In this document: piece by piece, positions 11,791 through 22,018 of the stretch
How the letters are laid out: the number at the start of each line of letters is the position of its first letter
How positions within the stretch are numbered: the first letter of the stretch is position 1
Position numbers and translations under genes: made by a program
DNA from: Edolisoma coerulescens
Taxonomy: Eukaryota; Chordata; Aves; Passeriformes; Campephagidae
Assembly (NCBI GenBank): GCA_013397115.1
Contig: VWZW01000986.1
Location: 201,890-265,889 of the forward strand
Direction: 5' to 3'
DNA: 64,000 nt
The notes under the pieces: model-generated
What the model was told of the DNA's origin: nothing
Database searches by the model: none
The model's input: the letters and a program-made list of their open reading frames with translations, nothing else

Positions 11791-12500
11791 TTTGATACTG
11801 TCTTCCATGGCATTCTCCTGGATAAGCTGTCAGCCCATTGCTTGGACAGGTGCACTCTTTGCTGGGTGCAAACTGGCTGGATGGCTAAGCCCAGAGAGTG
11901 GTGGTGAATGGAGTCACATCCAGCTGTCAGAAAGTTATTAGTGGGGTTCCCCAGGGCTCAGTATTGGGGCCAGTCCTGTTTAATGTCTTTGACGATGATC
12001 TGGGTAAGGGGATTGAATGCACCCTCAGTAAATTTATGGATGACACCAAGCTGGGTGGGAGTGCTGATCTGCTGGAGGGCAGGAATTTTCTGCAGACAGA
12101 TCTGGACAGGCTGCATCGATGGGTCAAGGCCAGTGGTGTGAGGTTCAACAAGGGCAAGTGCTGGGTCCTGCCCTTGGGTCACAACAACCCCATGCAGTGC
12201 TACAGGCTGGGGCAGAATGGTTGGAAAGCTTCCCGGGGAAAAGGACCTGGGGGTTCTGCTCAACAGCAGCTGAACATGAGCCAGCNNNNNNNNNNNNNNN
12301 NNNNNNNNNNNNNNNNNNNNNNTGGCCTGTATCAGCAATAGTGTGGCCAGCAGGACCAGGGCAGTGGTTGTCCCTCTGTGCTTGGCACTGGTGAGGCCAC
12401 ACCTCGAGTGCTGTGTCTGATTTTGGCCTCTCACTACAAGAAGGACATTGAGGGGCTGGAGCGAGTCCAGAGGAGGGCAATGGATGATGGGTCGGGAGCA
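11791..12500 (+). pseudogene. CR1 ORF2 reverse-transcriptase fragment, broken
   Basis: The enzyme would copy CR1 RNA into DNA at a nicked target site. In order, one can see a Phe-Asp-Thr-Val block at 11791; the [11 protein letters not shown] motif around 11940-11972; the catalytic motif at 12033-12044; and a Leu-Gly-His-Asn-Asn-Pro-Met-Gln stretch near 12173-12196. The catalytic motif reads Phe-Met-Asp-Asp, whereas CR1 elements usually have Phe-Ala-Asp-Asp. The two catalytic aspartates are kept. A one-base loss near 11870 puts the first block out of frame with the rest. After the gap the frame resumes at 12325, meets TGA at 12418-12420 where a Gln codon is expected, and shifts again near 12428. 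The endonuclease half is absent. Confidence 0.9.
12286..12322. other. Assembly gap, 37 N
   Basis: A run of 37 undetermined bases inside the CR1 copy. Flanking CR1 sequence on both sides is collinear, so the true gap is probably small, but its size cannot be trusted. Confidence 0.99.
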
Positions 12501-12566
12501 CAAGTCCCGTGAGGAGCAGCTGAGGGAGTTGGGGATGTTTATCCTGGAGAAAAGGAGGCTCAGTCA

Positions 12567-12614
12567 GTCTCTGGTCAGTTGTAGGGGTGGGTCTCTGGTC
12601 GTTTGTAGGGGTCG
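12567..12614 (+). repeat. 24-bp tandem repeat inside CR1
   Basis: Two imperfect units starting GTCTCTGGTC lie back to back (12567-12590 and 12591-12614), followed by a partial third unit (GTCACTGG). They sit where the CR1 tail is deleted, so the repeat is probably a scar of slippage or repair. Confidence 0.75.
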
Positions 12615-12789
12615 GTCACTGGACTGCCCAGAGACATGGTGTAGTCACCATTCCTGGAGGTGGTCAAGATATGCCTGGAAGTGGCACTTAGTGCCATGAT
12701 CTGGATGACAAGGTGGTGATCAGTCAAAGGTTGGAGTTCATGCTCTCAGAGGTCTTTTCCTCTGAGATTCTGGGATTCAGTGATTCTGT

Positions 12790-15700
12790 TTCATTCAGCT
12801 GTCTAAATCCTACAGCAAAACTTCCTGGAGTTCTTAATAATAAGGTAACAGAAATGTTAATCCTTAGCTGAATTTGAAACATTGAAAGCAAGTAGTTCTT
12901 TTTTGCTTTTTGCTCTTTTTTTTTTTTTTTTTGCTTTTCAAAAACATATTGCTGCAGAGCACTGAACTATTAGTATTATTAGCATGAGTACTTAAATCAT
13001 GAGCATAAAATAGAAAACTGAATGGAATGTAAAATTCCCATGAGTACCATTATGGAGAATAAAGTATGCTGTAGATTATCTGCTAAAATGCGTCTTTTAA
13101 ACCATCATTCCAGGGAGTGTAGTACACAAATTAGCCATATATCATAAGATAATGGATCTTAATGTGTTTACATTTTAAATAAACCACATTTCTGTATCAA
13201 GATTGTTATGAATTTAACCTTGGTGTTACTGGTTAGCCCTCAAGAGTTTAAAACAGAGCATATCTGAAAGGGTTTTTTGGACAGAGCAAGAATCAGGAAA
13301 AACTGGCATTTATTGTCAAGAAGCAAACGATCCTGTGGAGTGAATGGCTGAGCAAGTGAGTGAGAGACTAGGTGGGATCTACAGCAGGAGAAATTTATGT
13401 GAGGCTGTTTTTTACTAATTTAATTATCAAGAACTCATTACCACAACCCATAATATTCAGTATTTCACAAATCTACCTATTGTGAATGAAGATGAAGTGG
13501 ATTTTCTCTGCAAGGGCTGTAGGAACACTTTACTGGCAGTTAACCTATTTTAGCCAGCTTCTCTGGAAGAGAAGACAAAGCCTTTAAATTGAGTCCCAGG
13601 GTGTCACTTCCTTCAGATGTGCCCATTGTGGAATTTGCTGGGAACTTGGTACCTCTTCCTATTTTAGAATATCTGCTTCCGTGTGTTGTCCTGAAATGGG
13701 TAGGCTGCAATCCCTGACCCATGGCTATCTGATGACCTAGCCATGAAAGGATCAAGCAATTTTGAACAGGGAATCCACATTTCATTTGAAACAGGCAATT
13801 TAGCACTAGTCAGATAGTGAATTAATTTGGATTATATTTTTTTCCGATGTCCATACTGGCAGCAGTTTTCCTGGAACTCTTAAAGATCCTGTGACAACTG
13901 CTGTAATCTGCAAGGTGCTCTGGATTTTCTCACTGGACAGAAATTGGTACCTGAGAGTAAATGTTATATCCACTTCTGCTTCTTTTTTTCTTATATTTGT
14001 TTTGGTAGTGTCTGTCTCTTAGCAGCCACAGTTGCAACCTGAATTCATGCCTTATTTCAAGAGTGCTGGCCTTGCTTTCTCCAGTTGCCTGGTGCAGCAG
14101 ATTTCCTTGGTGAGCAGACATATGCTTATGGCTGTATTAATTGGATGAAGTTACAAAATTTTCCTTCAGTTGGAAGCTGTGAACTGTGGTCTTCCAGTGA
14201 GACAAAAAGCTTCTATAATGTGGAAGTATTTTTTAATTTTACCTGAATCAATTTGTTTTCTTATTGTTGTAGTTTTGTTTTACTTTGAGGTAAGGTAAGG
14301 CTTTAATAAGACTGACTTGGTCAAAATAGTACATTAGCTGAAGCTGAAAATACCCTTTATGACTCTGCTGTATAAGACAAAATAATTATTTGACAACTGA
14401 CACTGTGTGTGTGTTCCTAATGTCCATTAAAAATAAAGTTTTAACTTCGGAACAAAGCCAAGAAGTTGTCTTGGAGAGGAAATACTTGAAATCATGGGAA
14501 CATCATTAATTTCTGATAATTCTAAATGAAAACATAATATTTGTCAATTTACTATTTAAACTGTTTTGTATAATGTCATATTATATCTCTTTAATATATA
14601 TTAGTAGTTACCAGCATGATATAATGTTCTCTGTTAATATCCAGCCTTTTTGCCCAATTATAGTGTAATTTATTCAAACCCTGGCATGTACTACTTGGCA
14701 AGGCAGCCTGTGTTGCAGCTGTTGCTGTTTTCTCCATATTACAGTCTGTACAAATACTTTTTTTTTCCTGTTATCATGCACTGGCGTTCACAGCTTTGCA
14801 ATACTAGTGCTGTGAAGTGCATGAGAAATTCAGAGTATAGCTTTGAGCTTCATGTAAATATGTAACTCTGCATTTAGGGACTAGAATTGAAAATAGCAGC
14901 CAAACCAGCTGAAGAGTCTGCCTGTAAAATGTGTCTTGAACAGGAGTCTCCAGGTTGGCTTCTATTTTATATAAAAACTGCATTCACCTGGGGATTTAGC
15001 AAGGAGAGATAGGCAATACACTGCTAGCAGAAACTTTAAATTTACTCATCAGTGTAAGCAACATGGTGAAACACTGTTCTGCATTTTAAGTGGAGCACTG
15101 TTTTCATGAAGGACATTTGGAGAATAGTCCATTTTTCCTTTGTTATATTTCTATAAAAATGGTTCAAAGCAATAGTTTTTAAAATAAGCAGTAATTTTTC
15201 TTTTTACTGAAAAATCAAACATCTCATATAAATAAATGAGTTTTAAAAATTAAATATATACTTTTTTTTTAAACATGGGCAAAGACATGTCTATTTGTAT
15301 GTACTAAGATAGTATCTGGAAGCCTGTTGGAAGGAGCTCTTTCCAGTTTTCATATGAATAAGAAACCAAAAGACAGGATATGACTTTTCATGTTCAGACC
15401 TTTGAGCAGAAGTTCATCTTTGAGGAAACTTCCATTCAAGAACAGGGAGATTCTAAAGCTGTTGCCAGGAGGTGGATCAGACCCCAGGCTGTTCAGTCAG
15501 AAGAAGAACCTTCAAAAGCTAAATAATTTTCTGAATTGATGAAGGCAAAACTGATGTTAGTTGTCTGGTAAGATGGTGAAATACAGAATCAGCTGTGTGT
15601 GATAGTAACAGCAAAGTAGACGACATAATTCCCCACTGAATTGGAGAGCCCAAATCAATTCGTTTAAGAGCATGAAGCATCTTAGACTGCAGAAACAAGC

Positions 15701-16329
15701 AAAGCCATGGCAAAGGGTAACAAATCAGCCACTCTCGTTGGCTACATCATCCTTTATGAAGGAGAGATTACACAGAAATGTTTTCTCTTTTTCAAAATAG
15801 AATTTAAAAAAAAATAAATTTTAAAAAGCATTATTAGACTGGTAGACACTTATTTTGTAACTTAACCCTTCCAAAAGTGCTTCTGAAATCTGCTGTATAT
15901 TTTTCAGGGAGCTGCTGTCTTATTTTATGGATGTAGCTCTTTTACAGGCCTATTTCTGTCACCCAGAAACATTAGACTTCCAGACTGAACTACTGTTCAG
16001 CTCTATCCCTTTGGAAGGGGAAAGATGAGTATCAGTTTTTTCTTACATTGTAGCTACTGGTTATACCTTAAAGAACCAAACAAAGCAATTGAAAACATGT
16101 ACTAAAAATAAGTTGAAATGAAAATACCAATATTTAAATATATATCTAGCTTTAGGTGAACTAACTGAATTGTATTAGGCCATTTTTTTTATTAAAGAGA
16201 AAACATTCTACTGGATTTGTTTATTACCAAAGGAATATATACTTCCATAAATATTTACTTCGCAACCAGGATAACACCCACAACATGGTACTGTTCCATG
16301 AGTACTGTTACAAAGCTTAAATTATTAGG
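12790..16329. other. Non-coding, unique-looking DNA
   Basis: No gene or transposon is recognised. Within it are a T17 run at 12916-12932, AT-rich sequence at 14510-14640 and 15170-15270, and an 18-base word at 15484-15501 that recurs at 18526-18543. Frames at 13540-13806, 14650-14865 and 15519-15713 are short and unlike known proteins. Confidence 0.5.
12916..12932 (+). repeat. Poly(T) run, 17 bases
   Basis: An uninterrupted run of 17 T, with GCTTTT words on both sides. It could be the reverse complement of an old poly(A) tail, but no retrocopy body is visible nearby. Confidence 0.9.
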
Positions 16330-16728
16330 AACCCTAGATCATCTAGTGCCAAGCCCCCTGTCATGGGCAGGGACACCTTTCACTACATCAGGTTCCTCAG
16401 TGCCCCATCCAACCTGACTTGAACACTTCAGGCCTGGGTCATCCACAACTTCCCTGGGCAACCTGTTCCAGTGCCTTGCTATCCTCACAGTCATGAATTT
16501 CTTCCTAATATCTAATCTAAATCTATCTTCCTTCAATTTATAGGCCCCTGTTAGGTGCTGGAAGGCTGCAATAAGGTCTCACTGGACCCTCTCCATGCTG
16601 AACAACCCCAACTCTCTCAGCCTGTGTCCATGGGAGAGGTGTTCCCACCCTCTGATCATCTTTGATCATCCCACCCTCCTCTGGACCCACTCTCAGAGGT
16701 GCACGCCCTTCTTATGTGGAGTGCACAC
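16330..16728 (-). mobile_element. CR1 LINE fragment, minus strand
   Basis: This is the reverse complement of the CR1 3' region. Plus-strand landmarks are 'AGATCATCTAGTGCCAAGCC' at about 16336, 'CATCAGGTTCCTCAGTGCCC', 'CCTGGGCAACCTGTTCCAGT', 'CTAATATCTAATCTAAATCT' and 'GCTGAACAACCCCAACTCTC'. On the minus strand the frame at 16536-16339 gives the ORF2 C terminus: Arg-Phe-Arg-Leu-Asp-Ile-Arg-Lys, then [10 protein letters not shown]. The terminal ATTCTRTGA octamers are absent, so the extreme 3' tip is lost. Towards 16728 the match becomes weak and passes into a different, GC-richer segment. Confidence 0.92.
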
Positions 16729-17000
16729 ACCTCTAACTCCTTTTTATTCCCCATGCTGTGTGTTTGCACAGAAGCGTTTCAGCTGGGGTCCTGATAAATC
16801 TGACTTACTGGCTGGAGTGGCTGGGATTCCTTTGTGCTGCTCTTCAGGTGCTCCTGCTGACCTGCTATCCCTCTCCAGGCTCTGGGCATCTCTGCCTGGT
16901 GTGGCATCAAACTGGTTGGAGTGGGATGGACTGAAGTTTCCCTCCCTTGGCAAATTTAGTTAAAAGCCCTCTTCACCAACTTGGCAAGAAGAAATAAAAG
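16729..17000. repeat. GC-richer repeat-like segment, unclassified
   Basis: This segment abuts the CR1 fragment and is clearly richer in GC than its surroundings. It has a texture I associate with avian interspersed repeats: a CT/TG-rich part around 16800-16890, then 'GGCATCAAACTGGTTGGAGT', 'GGATGGACTGAAGTTTCCCT' and 'GGCAAATTTAG', followed by a 'CCTCTTCACCAACTTGGCAA' end. The plus-strand frame at 16595-16963 runs from the CR1 into this segment and is probably not a gene. It may be more of an older element, such as an LTR or the 5' part of a LINE. I cannot name it. Confidence 0.35.
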
Positions 17001-20000
17001 TTTAAGTTAGCAGTGGCAGGTCTGGTTCAGCAGATGTGCTGCGGTACAGAGAGAAATACAAATCTTGGTCCTGACAGGATGGGAATTTCATGGTCAGTGA
17101 ATCAGAAGAGTTTACGCTCTACCCAAAACAAATTTGCTTTCAGGATCTATTCTGTTTGAAAGTTAAGTGATGGAAAACCAGGTTGAAAGTCTCTTATATT
17201 CTTGTTATTTCTGTAAACTGCAAATAAAACTGCATGATCAGATCCCTGGAGAGCTGAAAGAGCTTGGCTGGGGAATAAAGAAAAAAACGAGCCATGCAAC
17301 TGAGATGGCAGGTTTGAGGGAAGGACAAATACCTGTTAAAGTTCTTTCTGTAAACTGATAATAATCCTCTAATCTTTTACAAGTATTTTTAAACTATGGT
17401 GACACCTAACCAGCACTAGAGCATGGATTCAGAAATCATAGACCCAGTTTCAGACAAAATTCATACTTTTCTAACTCTGGCCTAATATTGTTGGTTTGTT
17501 TGTTTGTTGAACTTGACAGTACCTACCTCTGCTGAAGTGGCCCTATTGTTTTTCATCCCAAAAATGAGTCTTGGCTTTGGTTTCTTTGTTTGCTTTAAAA
17601 TCTGTAGGTGTTTAACATCAGCGTCCACTGAATGCAAAATCAGGTGAAACTGAAAACCACATATCAGAAGCATTTATTTGTGGGAGTCCTTGCTCTGAAG
17701 TGTTGCAGAGCACTATGAAGCGAGCACTATTTTTTAGCATCAGGAGAAGCTCGTCACAGAGATAATTTTAATGTCATGTAAAGCTGTAAAGTTTTATTCT
17801 ACTTTTATGGATCAAAGTCGTACTGTTAATGGTCATGGCTGATAAGCCAAATTTAAAAGCCTTTATTTAATCTTTGCTACTTAGCTACTCAGCTGGCTTG
17901 TTTTGTAAGCCAATGCAAAACGTAAAAATTAATTTGGCTGATTCATACTTAATTTCACTTCCTCCCACCCCAAAGAACAACTACACATTAACTCTAAGAA
18001 TCCATCTTTCTCCTATAAGCATTAAATATAAGCACCTTTCATAAGGATATCTGCTCTTTCTTGAGCAGTAGCATCTGCCTTTTCAGGGAGCAGGAATTCT
18101 CCTATCAGTGATGTGTGTTCTCCTGAGACTTCCCGAGTGCTTCCTGACCTCAGGCATTCCAGCAGCCCAATCACCATCTAATGAGAATCAGGAAAACACT
18201 GCTAATTGATTTAATGAAGGATGTTGATTTACTTCAGATGAGAATCTGCTTCAATAAATCTAGAGCCACTTGAAAAAGCAAAGATATCAGATCACATATT
18301 AGTTTTTTGATCTGAGATACGTATTTTAAGCACTTTTCTCCTCTCCTTTGACATCCTGACTGCATGGGATTACTTTTGTGTTCTATAAATTGCTTTATCT
18401 TCGGAAGGTAGATAGGAATGGTTAGTCATCTCTGTGATTTATGTGGCTGGGTATCACTATGTTGATTTTGTCCTCCATAGATGGGTCCTGCAGTATCTTA
18501 GTGCAAATCCCTTATTTTTATAAGTCCAGGCTGTTCAGTCAGATCTCCAAAATATTCTCGGCGAGTGGGGACATGTGGTGGTTACATAGCTGTTGCAGCC
18601 GTGGCCTTCTCATGCCTAGGCATCCTAGGAATGTAGAAGCCCATGACCCAGGGAGGCCAAGTTCTGGGCTTAGATGAGATCTTGGGAAACATTTATATAT
18701 TCTTTCCATGCATCTTTTGGATTATAGCTTTTGGTATTCTCCAACAATATTTGCAACTATCATGTCTTATCATGAACGATTTTCCATATGTTGTTTGTGA
18801 AGATGTCTCTGGAGCTGGGACATCGCTTGTTACTACTGAGGGGTGCAGTTGTCAAAGCGGGCAGCAACATTAACCCTGTCTGTGCTTTGTCACTTGCCAC
18901 AGGATATGTGCATTAATATCACTTTCCTTATACTCCGTGCAGAATCCCACAGCATTGGCTGATTGGTACTGGCAAATCCTAATTCCTCCTGCCCCGTGTT
19001 CCAACCTGGCTGCACAGAAGGCAGCTCTGGTTTAAAAGACTTGTGGCTGCCTTGGTGAGATGTTGTGCCTGGGCACGTGGATCTCACCAAGAGACAGCAC
19101 ATCTTCCTGAAGGCAGGCACTACACCTGTCTGACCTGGGGTGTGTGAACTGGAGCTAACCTGAGCTGTGGCAGTCAGACTGTTAGCAGAGGTGCCCAAGT
19201 CTGGCTGAAGGTATAGTCTGCCATAAGGGAAAGAGGTAAGCACACACAAAGGTGAGGCAGAATTTCACCAAAAAAAAAGCCTGTAAAATCTAAAATTTGG
19301 TGTAGTATTTTTGAGATTTCTCCTTTCCTCATGTTGCTAGCTCTGCCATTGGTCTACTGAAGGGCTTTTTTAAAAAGTCTTCTTTCTCCTGGGTGCTGGT
19401 TCTTGCATTAAGTAAAATAATGCTCCGCATTATACTGACAGTCCATTTGGGCTTTCCTAATGGAAAACCCCTACATAAGATTTTTACCTTTTTTTGTCTT
19501 TTCAAGAGGAAAATCTGTGCCAAATATGATGCCAGATTTATTCATTTAACTTTCTGTGACAAAGATAATTGAATTCATAGCTTGCATCCTGAATAAATAC
19601 TCTTATTTCTAGCTTATATTGTGATTGATGCAGTAAAATTGGTGTCAGTTCAACAAATTCTGAATTTATTTTGACTTTAAATAAACATGAACAAAAAGTT
19701 AGGCTGAAAAGAGGAGCTGTCTAACTCAGGATTATGTGATTTGCCATTTTAACAGGCACCCACCTGCCCATGCTCCTATCACCAGTGGCTCTAAGAGCAC
19801 TGGGTAGTTCCCACATTTTTTGATCTCTTGCTCCTTCCAGCTGTGAACCCATGGTCCAGCAGGTATAGGTTGGTTGAGATAACAAGAGAATGATCCCTAC
19901 TCCTTTCCCTTCCTGCTAGCATCACCTGGAGCAACATGTTTCCTTAACTTTTGTGATAAGATTCTCACATTGTATATCCTTTCCACTTTGATCTTCTCAG

Positions 20001-20190
20001 ACATGTAATTTAAGCTATCACAAAAGAGGAAAGAGTTTGTATAATTGATGAGAAATGTGTAAGCCATTGGCTATGTTAGGACTCTTATAGTGTACTTGAG
20101 CGCACTGCTGTGTTGGTATCTGCTGTAAATTATGACTATTTATACTGAACAATTACTATAAAAGAAAGGTTCATCAAGGAAAATAATAAC
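17001..20190. other. Non-coding, no recognised gene
   Basis: Mixed AT-rich sequence with a (TTTG)n tract near 17491-17509. A somewhat GC-richer part at 18560-19240 carries open frames on both strands (18441-18873 plus, 18890-19249 minus). None of these has a known motif. No splice-signal pair convinced me here. Confidence 0.5.
17491..17509 (+). repeat. (TTTG)n microsatellite
   Basis: Four successive TTTG-type units, about 19 bp in total. It is too short to be informative beyond possible length polymorphism. Confidence 0.75.
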
Positions 20191-20256
20191 TATAATATTT
20201 CTGTTTATCATAAGGACTTATATACTTTATAATATTTCTGTTTATCATAAGGACTT
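20191..20256 (+). repeat. 37-bp-spaced direct repeat
   Basis: A 29-base word beginning TATAATATTTCTG occurs identically at 20191-20219 and 20228-20256. The spacing of 37 bp makes this a near-perfect tandem duplication with an 8-base linker. Perfect identity in AT-rich non-coding DNA suggests a recent event. Confidence 0.93.
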
Positions 20257-20997
20257 TAGATTTACAAATGTCCTTTTAATAAAGTTTACCTTTTAAATCT
20301 TTAAAGTTAGGTGTATTCTGGTAATATTTAAAGTTTTCTTCAGAACAAACATGATCCCATTTTTGAATGTTACTTTATATTTCCATTGCATAATCATTTG
20401 CTGAAATACTAATACTACATGGATGAAAGCTTGTCAAACTACTGATAGATGTTAATAGGATACTGTCGGTTTGCTGAGCATAAAGGTGGTGTAGGAGTGC
20501 AATTCACAGTATGCATATAATTTGGGTTCCAAACTTATGTTGTTACTTAGAATTGGATTTACTTGTTGACTGGGAATTTTGCTTTTAGAAGAATGAAGGA
20601 ATATGGGTTTTTCCCAATCAGAACTATTCCTTTACAGTCTTCATCATGTGAACTGTTATGATTTTCTTGGGTTTTTTTTTTAAATCTACACAAAATCCCC
20701 ATTCTCATTTCTTTATTTCATCCTTGCAGAATCAACAGATGTATTTTATAGTCACCACAGCAGTTTATATGATGAAATAAATCTCTTGGGATTCACGATT
20801 TCAGTTCATTGAACAATTTGCTAACAATAGATGGTATTCACCCTGAAGGTCAGCACAATGTTCTGTTCCTTGTTAGCTATTTTATCAAAACTGCCCTTCA
20901 TGTAAATCTAATTGATAGTCAATTTTGAAATATTGATGTTACCCAAAAAGACTTTGTGCATAAAAAGGTCACATTCTGCCTCAGATATGTTTGTTAT

Positions 20998-21021
20998 ACT
21001 CCCACTGACAACAGTGGGAGT
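20998..21021. repeat. Perfect 10-bp inverted repeat with 4-base loop
   Basis: The arms ACTCCCACTG and CAGTGGGAGT flank ACAA. The flanks ('ATTCTGCCTCAG' on the left, 'GGCTGGCCCT' on the right) fit an ancient amniote palindromic repeat whose centre is usually a CCATTGA/TCAATGG-type turn. That assignment is inference. The hairpin itself is directly visible. Confidence 0.75.
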
Positions 21022-21085
21022 TCTGCACATAGCACACGGAACAGAGGCTGGCCCTTGATCTTTAAACCATTAATTCTTAAAATTG

Positions 21086-21101
21086 AAATAAATAAATAAA
21101 C
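21086..21101 (+). repeat. (AAAT)n short microsatellite
   Basis: Three to four AAAT units in an A-rich context. A similar short run lies at 45622-45635. Confidence 0.7.
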
Positions 21102-21956
21102 AAGGGCAATGTTCAAAATGCTGAGTTTCTTACTGCAAGTTTCACTTAGGCTGAACCTTCACCGTGGGTCACCATCATTTTATTTGAGGGAGAACTTCAT
21201 AAAATACTCACCAGCTGATGCAGTGTTGCTGCTGGGTGCTCGACATTCAGCCTGTCTGCTTCCGGGATAACTTTCAGTAGGAATAAACTTGGAAAATTTA
21301 CTTGTTTAAGTGACTTGAAACAAATGCTAAACTCTGCTTTCAAAATTAGACACTGAATCTCAGACTCACTGAAAGGCTGTGTGCTACTAAATGTCAAAGT
21401 CATCCTTTAGTGCAGCTTAGACTGCTAAGCAATGTCATTTTAAGTGTTAACCCTACTTCTTATTTTAAGCATTTTGGGGATTCTTGTTTACAAACACTCT
21501 TCAAAGCAACACTTACTGCTTCTGCAACAGTACTTCCATTATATTTACTGTTGATTTTAGGTAATATCTTGTGTGACTTTGTAGAGGAAAATTAAGATTT
21601 TTAGGATGTTTAACCCTTTAGAAGATTATTCATTATATTTTTGTTGGAATGTGACTAGCTTTAATTGACTGCTATTGATCTCTGTGGATCCTGAGGAACT
21701 GTGCCTCTTCCAAACTTCCAGCCTAACATATAGTGAACATATCAGGTTAGAAAGTCACTAGAAATGAAGCAAAACTAGGTAAGTGATTTTTCATTTTGCA
21801 AGCTTAAGCCAGAATGCTGTATTGCAATGCTTTCTGGCATAAGCATTTTGAAAACTTTTGGGAGGGGGATTAATAGGCTTTAATATGAAGAACAGAGCTG
21901 TATTTTCCAGCCACAAACAGATAAGAGTGTGCAGTTTTGCCTTTAGGGCATTACAT

Positions 21957-22018
21957 TGGGGATTGGACTAGATGACTTTTAAATGTCCCTTCCAGCCCAA
22001 ACTATTCTGTGATTCTAG
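21957..22018 (+). mobile_element. CR1 LINE 3' tip
   Basis: Only the last 60 or so bases of a CR1 copy remain: 'GGGGATTGGACTAGATGACT', then 'GTCCCTTCCAGCCCAAACTA' and the octamer-like end TTCTGTGATTCTAGGA. The truncation is extreme but usual for CR1. Confidence 0.9.

Larger units (their letters stand above)
11781..12789 (+). mobile_element. CR1 LINE with reverse-transcriptase remnant
   Basis: This is the longest CR1 copy in the window. It spans the middle and end of ORF2 (reverse transcriptase) and runs to the CR1 3' tail, ending in two degraded octamers ('GATTCTGGGATTCAGTGATT'). It includes a 37-base assembly gap at 12286-12322. After the Lys-Arg-Arg-Leu block (near 12560) the expected tail is replaced by a short tandem repeat (12567-12614). 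It resumes at 'CTGCCCAGAGACATGG', so several hundred bases of the normal 3' region are missing. Frameshifts near 11870 and 12428 and a stop at 12418-12420 make it non-functional. It is head-to-head with the CR1 tip at 11291-11404. Confidence 0.93.
20257..21956. other. Non-coding, with a perfect hairpin
   Basis: No gene is recognised. It includes the inverted repeat at 20998-21021, a (AAAT)n run at 21086-21101 and short frames at 21197-21595 without domain content. Confidence 0.5.

Noticed and set aside
11958..12503. 181-codon minus-strand frame across the assembly gap
   Set aside because: It is antisense to CR1 reverse transcriptase and includes undetermined bases.
21722..21781. Possible exon ending AACTAG|GTAAGT
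   Set aside because: All three frames contain stops and the upstream acceptor is only moderate. It could be a non-coding exon but nothing supports it.
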